Shown: one piece after another, positions 1 to 10,890 of the stretch
Layout: every line of letters begins with the position of its first letter
How positions within the stretch are numbered: the first letter of the stretch is position 1
Source of the DNA: Bufo bufo
Taxonomy: Eukaryota > Chordata > Amphibia > Anura > Bufonidae
NCBI RefSeq assembly: GCF_905171765.1
Contig: NC_053390.1
Span: 507,955,444 to 508,019,443, forward strand
Reading direction: 5' to 3'
DNA length: 64,000 nucleotides
Program-made: the position numbers and the translations under genes
Notes under the pieces: model-generated
The model's database searches: none
Seen by the model: the letters and a program-made list of their open reading frames with translations, nothing else
Told to the model about the DNA's origin: nothing

Positions 1-605
1 AGGGGGACAAACGCTATTGGAATAACTAATTGCAACTGGTGTGATATACCTGTTGCCCCCCCCAAAAAAAATTATTGAGGGGTGTGATATACCTATAATA
101 TACCTTCTAACATAGAAAGTATATTATAGTGCATTTGTATTGTGCAGCAGTTGTGTGCGGTTCTACTGAGATACCGCAGCTAGATAGAGGGACAAATGGT
201 ATTGGAATAACTAATTGCAACTTGTGTGATATACCTGTTGCCCCCCTCCCCCAAAAAAAAAAAAAAAACTGATTGAGGGGTTCGATATACCTGCTTCCAC
301 AAAATACTGATTAAGGGGTTTGATATACCAGCTCCCACAAAATATTGATTGAGGGGTGTGATACACCAACTTCCAAAAATATTGATTGAGGCCTGCGATA
401 CACCGGCTTTCACCAAATATAGATTAAGGGGTTTGATATACTGGCTTCCAGCAAATACTCATTAAGGGGTTCTATATACCTGTTTACACAAAATACTGAT
501 AGAGGGGATAGATATACCGGCTTAAACCAAATATTGATTGAGGCCTGCGATACACCAGCTTCCAACAAATATTAAGGGGTTTGATATACCGGCTTCCAGC
601 AAATA
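1..605. repeat. 38-bp satellite, 5' part of a hAT-like element
   Basis: From about 270 onward the sequence is a head-to-tail array of units of about 38 bp built around GATATACC...CTTCCA...AAATA, with variants TTGAGGGG, TTAAGGGG and TTGAGGCC. Positions 1-60 and 187-245 are also a direct repeat of each other. The same satellite resumes at 13140 and 16202 and runs up to the hAT transposase remnant at 16492, so I infer it is the 5' subterminal region of that hAT element. No coding potential is seen. Confidence 0.75.
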
Positions 606-802
606 CCGTATTTTTCGCCCCATAAGACGCACTTCCTTCCCCCCCTAAAATGGGGGAAAAATGCCCCTGTGTCTTATGGGGCGAATGCTGAAATTTTTTA
701 CATCGCAGGCTGCGATGTACGAGCGAGCAGGGAGGGACTGGGAGGAGAAGCTGGGGGCCGGCAATTGCGGTGGGGCGGTGCAGTCACTGTACTCCGGTCC
801 CG

Positions 803-1163
803 CCGCTCCAGTGCTGCACTATACAAATATAAAATGTCTCATTCAATTAAAAGTGATTAAACATGCCCCCTCACTTTTAATATTACCGTACACCCTAACA
901 GCTTCTGTAGAATGCAGGCAAGCAGGCCGGGCGGGCGGCAGCGTAACTCCCTGATGTCATGTGCCTGCACTGCCTACTTTATGAATGAAGCAGGTGGCGC
1001 AGGCACGTGACGTCAGTGAGTGACGCGCCGGCCGCCCGGCCTGCCTGCCTGCGTTGTACAGAAGCTGTTAGGATGTACGGTAATATTAGGAGTGAGGGGG
1101 CATGTTTAATCACTTTTAATTGAATGAGACATTTTATATTTGTATACTGCAGCACTGGAGCGG
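803..1163. repeat. Foldback (about 180-bp inverted arms)
   Basis: The left arm begins CCGCTCCAGTGCTGCA and the right arm ends with its complement TGCAGCACTGGAGCGG. Correspondence continues inward through ATTCAATTAAAAGTGATTAA and a GGCCGGGCGG block to a centre near 983. Mismatches and small indels are present. It lies just inside the left terminus of the composite MITE and probably belongs to its core. Confidence 0.75.
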
Positions 1164-1199
1164 GGGGGGGGGGAGAAACTGTGGGTGACAGTTTTATGG

Positions 1200-2155
1200 G
1201 GAACATCTGTGGAAGGCACTGTTAAGGGCTGGGGGTCTGTGGATGGCACTGTTATGGGCTGGGGGGTCTGTGGATAGCACTGTTATGGGGTGGGAGGTCT
1301 GTGGATGGCACATATATAACAGTGCCACCCACAGATCCCCCATAACAGTGCCACCCACAGATCCCCCATAACAGTGCCATCCACAGATCCCCCATAACAG
1401 TGCCATCCACAGATCCCCCATAACAGTACCATCCACAGATCCCCCATAACAGTGTCAGCCACAGATCCCCCCTGTAACAGTGTCAGCCACAGATCCCCCC
1501 TGTAACAGTGTCAGCCACAGATCCCCCCTGTAACAGTGTCAGCCACAGATCCCCCCTGTAACAGTGTCCGTCACAGATCCCCCCCATAACAGTGTGGGTC
1601 ACAGATCCCCCCATAAAAGTGCGTCATCCACAGATCCCCCCATAACAGTGCGTCATCCACAGATCCTCCACAGATCCCCCATAACAGTACCATCCACAGA
1701 TCCCCCATAACAGTGTCAGCCACAGATCCCCCCTGTAACAGTGTAAGCCACAGATCCCCCCTGTAACAGTGTCAGCCACAGATCCCCCCTGTAACAGTGT
1801 CAGCCACAGATCCCCCCTGTAACAGTGTCCGTCACAGATCCCCCCCGTAACAGTGTCCATCAGAGATCCCCCTATAAAAGTGCGTCATCCACAGATCCCC
1901 CATAACAGTGCGTCATCCACAGATCCTCCACAGATCCCCCCATAACAGTGCGTCATCCACAGATCCCCCCATAACAGTGCGTCATCCACAGATCCCCCCA
2001 TAACAGTGCGTCATCCACAGATCCCCCATAACAGTGCCATCCCCAGAATCCCCATAACAGTGTCCTTCACAGATCCCCCATAATAGTGCCATCCACAGAT
2101 CCCCAGTAATAGTGCCATCCACAGATCCCCAGTAATAGTGCCATCCACAGACCAC
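1200..2155. repeat. Minisatellite, units of about 26-30 bp, orientation switch near 1312
   Basis: Tandem units contain CACAGATCCCCC and ATAACAGTG or TGTAACAGTG. From 1200 to about 1308 the units read in the opposite sense (GGGGGTCTGTGGATGGCACT), then flip to CAGTGCCACCCACAGATCCC and run to about 2155. Variant units (GTGTCAGCC, GTGCGTCATCC, GTGCCATCC) come in blocks, a sign of local homogenisation. Minus-strand open frames here are by-products of the repeat. Confidence 0.85.
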
Positions 2156-2669
2156 CATTAGTTCCAAACCCACCAAAAGCACACCTTTTGGTTAACTCCT
2201 TAACCACTTCAGCTCCCCTAGCTTAAACACCCTTAATGACCAGACCACTTTTTACAATTCTGCACTGCACTACTTTCATGGTTTATTGCTCGGTCATACA
2301 ACTTACCACCCAAATGAATTTTACCTCTTTTTCTTCTCACTAATAGAGCTTTCATTTGGTGGTATTTCATTGCTGCTGACATTTTAACTTTTTTTGTTAT
2401 TAATCGAAATGTACCGAAATTTTTGCAAAAAAATTACATTTTTCACTTTCAGTTGTAAATTATTTTTTTAAAACTACATTTCTATATAAATTTTTCTCTA
2501 AATTTATTGTTCTACATGTCTTTGATTTAAAAAAAATGTTTGGGTAAAAAAAAATGGTTTGGGTAAAAGTTATAGCGTTTACAAACTATGGTACAAAAAT
2601 GTGAATTTCCGCTTTTTGAAGCAGCTCTGACTTTCTGAGCACCTGTCATATTTCCTGAGGTTCTACAAT

Positions 2670-3880
2670 GGCCAGACAGTACAAACACCCCACAAATGAC
2701 CCCATTTCGGAAAGTAGACACCCTAAGCTATTCACTGATGGGCATAGTGAGTTCATGGAAGTTTTTATTTTTTGTCACAAGTTAGCGGAAAATGATGATT
2801 TTTTTTATTTTTATTTTTTCCTTACAAAGTCTCATATTCCACTAACTTGTGACAAAAAAGAAAAACTTCCATGAACTCACTATGCCCATCACAAAATACC
2901 TTGGGGTGTCTTCTTTCCAAAATGGGGTCACTTGTGGGGTAGTTATACTGCCCTGGCATTTTAGGGGCCCTAATGCGTGAGAAGAAGTCTGGAATCCAAA
3001 TGTGTAAAAAATGCCCTGTAAAATCCTAAAAGTACTCATTGGAATTTGGGCCCCTTTGCCCACCTAGGCTGCAAAAAAGTGGCACACATGTGGTATCGCC
3101 GTACTCAGAAGAAGTAGGGCAAGGTGTTTTGGGGTGTATTTTTACATATACCCATGCTGGGTGAGAGAAATATCTCTCTAAAAGTCAACTTTTCCCATTT
3201 TTTTATACAAAGTTGTCATTATAGAGAGATATTTCTCTTACCCAGCATGGGTATATGTAAAAAGACACCCCAAAACACATTGCCCTACTTCTCCTGAGTA
3301 CAGCAATACCACATGTGTGACACTTTTTTGCAGCCTAGGTACGCAAAGGGGCCCAAATTCCAATGAGTATCTTTTAGGAGGGCATTTGGATTCCAGATTT
3401 CTTCTCACGCTTTAGGGCCCCTAAAATGCCAGGGCAGTAAAAATACCCCACATGTGACCCCATTTTGGAAAGAAGACACCCCAAGGTATTCCGTGAGGGG
3501 CATGGCGAGTTCATAGAAGTTTTTTTTTTTTGGCACAAAAAAGTTTTTTTCTCACAAAGTCTCCCTTTCCGCTAACTTGTGACAAAAAATAAAATTTTAC
3601 ATGAACTCGTCATGCCCCTCACAAAATACCTTGGTGTGTCTTCTTTCCAAAATGGGGTCACATGTGGGGTATTTATACTGCCCTGGAATTTTAGGGGCCC
3701 TAAAGCGTGAGAAGAAGTCTGGAATATAAATGTCTAAAAAATTTTACGCATTTGGATTCCGTGAGGGGTATGGTGAGTTCATGTGAGATTTTATTTTTTG
3801 TCACAAGTTAGTGGAATATGAGACTTTGTAAGAAAAAACAAACAAAAAAATAAATAAAATTTCCGCTAACTTGTGCCAAA
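2670..3880. repeat. Nested long palindromes in the TTAA element
   Basis: The block ACACCCTAAG...TTCATGGAAGTTTTTATTTTTTGTCACAAGTTAGC at 2705-2790 returns as its complement at 2840-2925. A second palindrome around 3205 joins TATACCCATGCTGGGT with its complement at about 3240-3260. The first block is then repeated with changes at 3460-3660 and partly at 3765-3870. AT-rich loops separate the arms. No gene is seen. Confidence 0.75.
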
Positions 3881-3884
3881 AAAA

Positions 3885-4660
3885 TGTCTGAATGGAGCCT
3901 TACAGGGGGGTGATCAATGACAGGGGGGTGATCAGGGAGTCTATATGGGGTGATCACCACCCTGTCATTGATCACACCCCCCCTGTCATTGATCACCCCC
4001 CTGTAAGGCTCCATTCAGAGGTCCGTATGTGTTTTGCGGATCCACGGATCGTATCCGCAAAACACATACGGACGTCTGAATGGAGCCTTACAGGGGGGTG
4101 ATCAATGACAGGGGGGTGATCACCCCATATAGACTCCCTTATCACCCCCCTGACATTGATCATCCCCCTGTAAGGCTCCATTCAGACGTCCGTATGTGTT
4201 TTGCGGATCCGATCCATGGATCCGTGGATCCGCAAAACACATATGGACCTCTGAATGGTGCCTTACAGGGGGGTGATCAATGGCAGGGGGGTGATCAGGG
4301 AGTCTATATGGGGTGATCACCCCCCTGTAAGGCTCCATTCAGAGGTCCGTATGTGTTTTGCGGATCCACGGATCCATGGATCCGCAAAACACATGACCTC
4401 TGAATGGAGCCAGCCTTACAAGGGGGTGATCAATGACAGGGGGGTGATCAGGGAGTCTATATGGGCTATATGTCATTGATCACCCCCCTGTAAGGCTCCA
4501 TTCAGATGTCCGTATGTGTTTTGCGGATCCGCGGATCCATGGATCGGATCCGCAAAACACATACGGACGTCTGAATGGAGCCTTACAGGGGGGTGATCAA
4601 TGACAGGGGGGGTGATCAATGACAGGAGGGTGATCAGGGAGTCCAATATGGGGTGATCAG
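3885..4660. repeat. Array of alternating palindromes (CTGAATGGAGCC / GCGGATCC units)
   Basis: Two palindrome types alternate. Type one is GGAGCCTTACAGGGGGGTGA facing its complement across short TATATGGGG loops. Type two is CGTATGTGTTTTGCGGATCC facing GGATCCGCAAAACACATACG. At least four rounds are visible, with unit lengths varying because GATC-containing spacers (CACGGATC, GATCCATGGATC) expand or contract. Every short frame on both strands beginning MEPYRGV comes from this array. Confidence 0.85.
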
Positions 4661-5030
4661 GGGTTAATAAGGGGTTATTAAGTGACAGGGGGGTGTAGTG
4701 TAGTGATGTTTGGTGCTACTTATTACAGAGCTGCCTGTGTCCTCTGGTGGTCGATCCAAGCAAAAGGGACCACCAGAGGACCAGGTAGCAGGTATATTAG
4801 ACGCGGTTATCAAAACAGCGTCTAATATACCTTTTAGGGGTTAAAAAAATCGCATCTACAGCCTGCCAGCGAACGATCGCCGCTGGCAGGCTGCAGATCA
4901 GCTAGTATACCTCCGGTTCCTGTGAACGCGCGTGCCTGTGTGCGCGCGTTCACAGGAAATCTCGCGTCTCCACTCAGAATAACAGGGCCGCCGCAAAGAC
5001 GCAATCCTGCGTACGGCGGTCCTGTAGTGG

Positions 5031-6075
5031 TTAAGGACACAGCCTTATAGGACCAGGCCATTTTTTGCAAATCTGACCAGTGTCATTTTAAGTGGTGATA
5101 ACTTTAAAACGCTTTGACTTATCCAGGCCATTCTGAGATTGTTTTTTCATCACATATTGTACTTCATAACACTGGTAAAATGAAGTAAAAAAATAAATAA
5201 AATGTATTTATAAAAAAATACCAAATTTAGCAAAAATTTCTAAAAAATTGCAAATTTCCAAGTTTCAATTTCTCTACTTCTATAATACATAGTAATACCT
5301 CCAAAAATAGTTATTACTTTACATTCCCCATATGTCTACTTCATGTTTGGATCATTTTAGGAATGATATTTTATTTTTTGGGGATGTTACAAGGCTTAGA
5401 AGTTTAGAAGCAAATCTTGAAATTTTTCTGAAATTTTCAAAAACCCAATTTTTAGGGACCAGTTCAGGTCTGAAATCACTTTGCGAGACTTACATAATAG
5501 AAACCACCCAAAAATGACCCCATTATAGAAACTACACCCCTCAAGGTATTCAAAACTGATTTTACAAACTTTGTTAACCCTTTAGGTGTTCCACAAGAAT
5601 TAATGGAATATAGAGATACAATTTCAAAATTTCACTTTTTTGGCAGATTTTCCATTTTAATATTTTTTTTTCAGTTACAAAGCAAGGGTTAACAGCCAAA
5701 CCAAACTCAATATTTATGGCTCTGATTCTGTAGTTTACAGAAACACTCCATATGTGGTCGTAAACCGCTGTACGGGCACACGGCAGGGCGCAGAAGGAAA
5801 GGAATGCCATACGGTTTTTGGAAGGCAGGTTTTGCGGGACAGTTTTTTTTGACACCATGTCCCATTTGAAGCCCCCCTGATGCACCCCTAGAGTAGAAAC
5901 TCCATAAAAGTGACCCCATCTAAGAAACTACACCCCTCAAGGTATTCAAAACTGATTTTACAAACGTCGTTAACCCTTTAGGTGTTCCACAAGAATTAAT
6001 GGAAAATAGAGATACAATTTCTAAATTTCACTTTTTCGGCAGATTTTTCATTTTAATATTTTTTTTACTTTTACA
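5031..6075. mobile_element. Left half of a TTAA-type non-autonomous element
   Basis: TTAAGGACACAGCC begins a sequence that resembles, in reverse complement, the right end of the piggyBac element at 52110-52668 (shared blocks: GACCAGGCCATTTTT, GTGGTGATAACTTTAAAACG). A block of about 400 bp is duplicated inside it (5518-5700 versus 5918-6070, sharing AGGTGTTCCACAAGAATTAA). It is cut at 6075 by the Ngaro-like element and continues at 11234. No coding sequence. Confidence 0.55.
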
Positions 6076-6168
6076 AGTGGAAGGCTGAAAAGTCAGCCTG
6101 AATTTGTGGGAGGGGCATATTACCTTTTAAGCTCCAGCCCCCAGCTCCTCAGGGCGCTTCTGTTCACA
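6076..6168 (+). repeat. Split direct repeat A1
   Basis: Begins AGTGGAAGGCTGAAAAGTC and ends TTCTGTTCACA. Nearly identical to A2 at 10994-11087, differing by one T in a T run. Divergence begins immediately after TTCACA. Confidence 0.85.
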
Positions 6169-7361
6169 TGCTGGATAAGGAGTCGCCTTGCTCTGATACT
6201 GCACCCTTGCACGTTGTTGAGCTGCTTCCACTGCTGTCGCCTTTTTCGCCACCCGTACACCGCCGATTCCCGTCTGCAGGTTAGGTAATTCATGTGTGAT
6301 GTTCGCCCTGCTCCACAGGGCTCCTCTGAGCGGCGGACACCTACTCCCGGCTCGATATGCACTCCAGACCCGAGCGCTCCGCCTCCCTCATGCGGTGGCA
6401 GGACGGGTAGGGTCCGGCCTGCGGGTTACCCCCCTCCACAGGGTCTCACCTGTCCTCCGGCTTGGGCGCTGTCACAGGCCGGTGTGCGTCCCAGCGTGGA
6501 GCGCACGCCGGAACTCCTCGGCCAGGCCTGGACTTCCGGTCACCCGATCGGCGTGCGTTCCAGCGTGGAGCGCACGCCGAATCCGGCCAGGCCTGGGCCC
6601 ATGGTCACATGCTCGGCGTGCGTTCCAGCGTGGAGCGCACGCCGGAATCCGGCCAGGCCGGGGCCATGGTCACATGCTCGGCGTGCGTTCCAGCATGGAG
6701 CGCACGCCGGATCCCTCACTCAGGCCAGACGACTCCAGGGCAGCGGCTCCAGGGCAGGTAAGCTCTGTCCCCACCGGGTCCCTTATTACAGAAGCACCCG
6801 GTCCGGGCCCCCATGTTCCGGCCTTCTGGTGGTCGGATCAGCGTGCGTTCCAGCGTGGAACGCACACCGATACCTGCTCCCACATCTGGGCCCCCGCTCA
6901 AACTTGCGACTCGGGACGGGGGGCCCCGGCCCCCAGTCCACCCGTCTACATGGTCACCCCCCACCAGGAATTCTACCCTGGTTTCCCTGCTTCCAGGGGT
7001 AGAGGGCGTGCGTTCCAGGGTGGAACGCACGTACAACAAACCGATATGCGAATTAGGCAGGGGTCTAGCCCTGAGCAACAACGGCCATGTGTATAAACGG
7101 CCATATTTAAAAAAAAAAAAATATCTAAAAAAAAAAATAATATATAAATAAATCGGCAGGGTCACCAAAATGGTCACATGGTAGGTTAGATACTACAGGT
7201 TAGCCGACGGGACCAAACTCGTTAGGTTTGGTTGACGCAGACAATACCTCCATACGCGGTCACTGCTCACTGATCATTTGCCTGCCGTTACCTGTACCGA
7301 TTTGTAGGGACGGCAGGACCGTGCGGTATGTGTATGTGCTTTTATTCATGTGCCGCTGTTT
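6169..7361. repeat. Ngaro interior: six dispersed 28-bp imperfect palindromes, A-rich tract
   Basis: A near-palindrome GCGTGCGTTCCAGCGTGG followed by its complement (variants with A, T or G changes) occurs at about 6483, 6551, 6616, 6681, 6841 and 7006, each followed by unrelated GC-rich sequence. An A-rich stretch lies at 7108-7152. Three overlapping open frames of 236, 266 and 99 codons run through here, but each is read from the same palindromes in a different frame and resembles no family I know, so I do not call a gene. Confidence 0.7.
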
Positions 7362-8815
7362 TCCGCTGGATCGCCCAGGCTCATATCTGCCCCTGTCTCC
7401 TGGTTCGCCCAGGCTCATACCTGCCTCTGTCTCCTGGTTCGCCCAGGCTCATACCTGCCTCTGACTCCTGGTTCGCCCAGGCTCATACCTGCCTCTGTCT
7501 CCTGGTTCGCCCAGGCTCATACCTGCCCCTGTCTCCTGGTTCGCCCAGGCTCATACCTGCCCCTGTCTCCTGGTTCGCCCAGGCTCATACCGGCCCGATC
7601 TCCTGGTTCGCCCAGGCTCATACCTGCCCCTGTCTCCTGGTTCGCCCAGGCCCATACCTGCCCCTGTCTCCTGGTTCGCCCAGGCTCATACCTGCCCCTG
7701 TCTCCTGGTTCGCCCAGGCCCATACCTGCCCCTGTCTCCTGGTTCGCCCAGGCTCATACCAGCCCGATCTCCTGGTTCGCCCAGGCTCATACCTGCCCCT
7801 GTCTCCTGGTTCTCCCAGGCCCTTACCTGCCCCTGTCTCCTGGTTCGCCCAGGCCCATACCTGGCCCTGTCTCCTGGTTCGCCCAGGCTCATACCTGCCC
7901 CAGTCTCCTGGTTCGCCCAGGCTCATACCTGCCCCTGTCTCCTGGTTCGCCCAGTCTCATACTGGCCCCATCTCCTGGTTCGCCCAGGCCCTTACCTGCC
8001 CCTGTCTCCTGGTTCTCCCAGGCCCTTACCTGCCCCTGTCTCCTGGTTCGCCCAGGCCCATACCTGGCCCTGTCTCCTGGTTCGCCCAGGCTCATACCTG
8101 CCCCTGTCTCCTGGTTCGCCCAGGCCCATACCTGCCCCTGTCTCCTGGTTCGCCCAGGCTCATACCTGCCCCTGTCTCCTGGTTCGCCCAGGCTCATACC
8201 TGCCCCTGTCTCCTGGTTCGCCCAGGCTCATACCTGCCCCTGTCTCCTGGTTCGCCCAGGCTCATACCGGCCCGGTCTCCTGGTTCGCCCAGGCTCATAC
8301 CTGCCCCTGTCTCCTGGTTCGCCCAGGCCCATACCTGCCCCTGTCTCCTGGTTCGCCCAGGCTCATACCGGCCCGATCTCCTGGTTCGCCCAGGCTCATA
8401 CCTGCCCCTGTCTCCTGGTTCGCCCAGTCTCATACTGGCCCCATCTCCTGGTTCGCCCAGGCTCATACCTGCCCCTGTCTCCTGGTTCGCCCAGGCTCAT
8501 ACCTGCCCCTGTCTCCTGGTTCGCCCAGGCTCATACCTGCCCCTGTCTCCTGGTTCGCCCAGGCTCATACCGGCCCGATCTCCTGGTTCGCCCAGGCTCA
8601 TACCTGCCCCTGTCTCCTGGTTCGCCCAGGCCCATACCTGCCCCTGTCTCCTGGTTCGCCCAGGCTCATAGCGGCCCGTTCTCCTGGTTCGCCCAGGCTC
8701 ATACCTGCCCCTGTCTCCTGGTTCGCCCAGGCCCATACCTGCCCCTGTCTCCTGGTTCGCCCAGGCTCATACCGGCCCGATCTCCTGGTTCGCCCAGGCT
8801 CATACCTGCCTCTAA
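7362..8815. repeat. 34-bp minisatellite, about 42 units
   Basis: Head-to-tail units contain the core TCCTGGTTCGCCCAGG followed by an 18-bp variable half, commonly CTCATACCTGCCCCTGTC. Recurrent variants include ACCGGCCCGATC (33-bp unit), CCCATACCTGGCCC, CCCTTACC and TCTCATACTGGCCCC. Because 34 is not a multiple of three and contains no stop in any phase, all frames on both strands stay open for hundreds of codons; the apparent 447- and 503-aa proteins are artefacts. The core forms a CCTGG/CCAGG hairpin. Confidence 0.95.
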
Positions 8816-9156
8816 AAAAAAAAAAAAATTTTTTTTATATATATATATATATATACAGTGAAATCGGTAGGTTCCAATCACCAGCCTTTCATACGCACTC
8901 CTGCCGTGCCATAGCAGGAGGAAGGCAAGTCATCCTCGGTTCCTCAGTTAGGGTGAGGGCCCCGGGGCCCCTGCTGGGTGGAAGGAACCTAGTTTCAGCA
9001 CGGTGTTCAAAGAAACCGGGGTCTCACCACGAGTAGGCCAGGTCGTCATTGCCCGCCATACCCATTCAGCGGTCACTAAATGCTCATTGCAGTCATCTAT
9101 TCTATGGTGGCAACAGTGCCATGTGTTATAGGTACGTACTTCACGTTACTTCCTGC
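8816..9156. other. Spacer between minisatellite arrays
   Basis: An A14-T8-(TA)n tract is followed by about 280 bp of unique-looking sequence. CCATACCCATTCAGCGGTCACT here resembles CCATACGCGGTCACTGCTCACT before the first array (7249-7270), and AAATCGGTAGG resembles AAATCGGCAGG at 7149, so this spacer looks like a diverged duplicate of 7108-7361. No gene. Confidence 0.5.
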
Positions 9157-9705
9157 TGCTGTCTCTTCTACTGGTTCATCCAGGCTCATACCTACCTCTG
9201 CCTCCTGGATCGCCCAGGCACGCACCTTCTTCTGCCTCCTGGATCGCCCAGGCACGCACCTTCTTCTGCCTCCTGGATCGCCCAGGCACGCACCTTCTTC
9301 TGCCTCCTGGATCGCCCAGGCACGCACTTTCTTTTGCCTCCTGGATCGCCCAGGCACGCACCTTCTTCTGCCTCCTGGATCGCCCAGGCACGCACCTTCT
9401 TCTGCCTCCTGGATCGCCCAGGCACGCACCTTCTTCTGCCTCCTGGATCGCCCAGGCACGCACCTTCTTCTGCCTCCTGGATCGCCCAGGCACGCACCTT
9501 CTTTCTGCCTCCTGGATCGCCCAGGCACGCACCTTCTTTCTGCCTCCTGGATCGCCCAGGCACGCACCTTCTTTCTGCCTCCTGGATCGCCCAGGCACGC
9601 ACCTTCCTCTGCCTCCTGGATCGCACAGGCACGCACCTTCTTCTGTCTCCTGGATCACCACGCTCATACCTACCTCTGTCTCCTGGTTCCCCAGTCCCGT
9701 CACCC
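9157..9705. repeat. Second 34-bp minisatellite, about 15 units
   Basis: Units share the core TCCTGGATCGCCCAGG and then CACGCACCTTCTTCT, the same 34-bp period and the same first 16 bases (one change) as the array at 7362-8815. The outermost units at 9165-9200 and 9650-9690 carry CTCATACCTACCTCTG, as in the first array, so a homogenised subfamily sits between older units. A few units have an extra T (35 bp). Overlapping frames of about 150-220 codons are repeat artefacts. Confidence 0.93.
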
Positions 9706-9919
9706 TCCTAAGTTATGTTCTCTTTTTCCTTCCGAACCTTAGGATTTGCCCTCTCAGGAACGTGTCCTGATCATTCACTCATGCGACATTTGGATCAAGG
9801 TCAGGTGACCCAACGCATCGATACAGGTAGTAACCTCTAAGCCAGGTACGTTGCCCAGACCGACTCAAACCTTCTCGTAGGCACCAGTCGTACTACGTTC
9901 TGATCTCATATCCCTCATT

Positions 9920-10800
9920 GCTCACGCCAGGAACCTGGTTCAGGTCTCCCTCTCCCCCAACACCATCAGGAACTACCAAGCCGGTGTCAGGGGTTACGAA
10001 GGTTTCGCCAGGTCCCACCCGCAGGTGGCTTGGACGATGTCTCCTACACCCTGGCGGTTATAGGCCACTGTCACCGCAACCTCAGGCTGTCATTCAACAC
10101 CATCAAGCTGTACCTAGCGGGGGGACAGCACTGCGCAATGCTTCATAACCCGAATGGAGGTTCCATTTCTTCAGTGCAGCCGGTAAAAGCTGCCCTTAGG
10201 GGGATCCAGAAGTGCGGGGACGTCCCTCCCGCCCGTGGGCAGCCTGTCTCCGGCGAGATGTTGGGCGTCTCTCGCCCGCGCTGGATGGATTTCCTTTTGG
10301 CCACTCTCCTAGTTGATCATTAAGGCAGCCATGTATCTCGGGTTTTACGGGTTCCTCAGGCCAGGTGAGTTCACCAGCACCTCCCCTAAGCGTCAGGGGT
10401 CGCAGGCGCGACAGTTGTCCTGGGCCCGTGTCCATTTCATCCTCTGGCTCCCTTCCACGAAGGCCAATCAGCATGGACCTCCCTCCGAGGCCAGGTTTTA
10501 AAACCTCCAACGATTGGTGGCCAGTCATGGTCCCTGTCAATTGCTGGCCCTGTTGCAAGATGCCTTCCCTGAGGCCTCGCTGCTTCCTTGGCATGGGGGG
10601 GGCCCCCTGTCGTCAATCTAGTTTGTGTCTCACATCAGAACGCTGGCCTCAGGTCTCGGTTATAACCCGCTGGCCATCACAGGACACTCGCTCCGAACCG
10701 GAGCCACGTCCTCAGCATCAAAACGGGGTCCCGGCGCACGTGATTAAATGCATGGGTAGGTGGCGCTCTTCTTGCTTCACGTGATACATCCCGAACCCGC
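9920..10800 (+). pseudogene. Tyrosine recombinase remnant of the Ngaro-like element
   Basis: The reading frame shifts repeatedly, but conserved YR blocks can be followed. NTIRNYQAGVRGYEGFA-like SAM-domain sequence lies near 9965-10010, YLGFYGFLRPGEFT (the conserved catalytic Arg block) at about 10331-10372, ITGHSLRTGA (the H-x-x-R block) at about 10675-10705, and MGRWRSSCFTRYI-like sequence at about 10752-10790 around the nucleophilic Tyr. Stops and frameshifts separate them, so the protein cannot be made. It sits just 5' of B1, as expected for the 3' ORF of an Ngaro element. The second half is present again at 13375-13860. Confidence 0.75.
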
Positions 10801-10890
10801 ATGTTGAGATTTCCCAGGCATTTTGTAATCTTGCTCTCTGGGTGGTATTAAAGGCTTTTGGTCACTACTCTGCTCTCCTCGTTTATTTTT

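Larger units (their letters stand above)
2200..5034. mobile_element. TTAA-flanked non-autonomous element made of foldbacks
   Basis: TTAA at 2200-2203 is followed by CCACTTCAG, and the right end reads CTGTAGTGG followed by TTAA at 5031-5034, giving short imperfect inverted ends with a TTAA duplication as in piggyBac-type elements. The interior (2.8 kb) is almost entirely hairpin: palindromes near 2670-2970, 3120-3300 and 3420-3700, then the GATC-rich array at 3885-4660, then small perfect hairpins at 4740-4775, 4790-4835, 4865-4900 and 4915-4960. No coding capacity is seen. Confidence 0.55.

Noticed and set aside
2242..2660. Promoter or exon in the AT-rich stretch
   Set aside because: Only AT-rich MITE interior with short chance frames; no splice or promoter signal could be defended.
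3808..4479. Series of short MEPYRGV... frames on both strands
   Set aside because: Frames read through the palindromic array; repeated motif is a DNA repeat artefact.
6292..7096. Overlapping 236- and 266-codon frames before the minisatellite
   Set aside because: Generated by GC-rich palindromes read in several frames; no recognised domain.
7328..8861. 447- and 503-codon open frames encoding proline-rich repeats
   Set aside because: Different frames of the same stop-free 34-bp minisatellite, with matching open frames on the minus strand; no non-repeat domain.
7362..9705. CRISPR-like regular repeats
   Set aside because: Units abut with no unique spacers; this is a minisatellite in a vertebrate-type genome.
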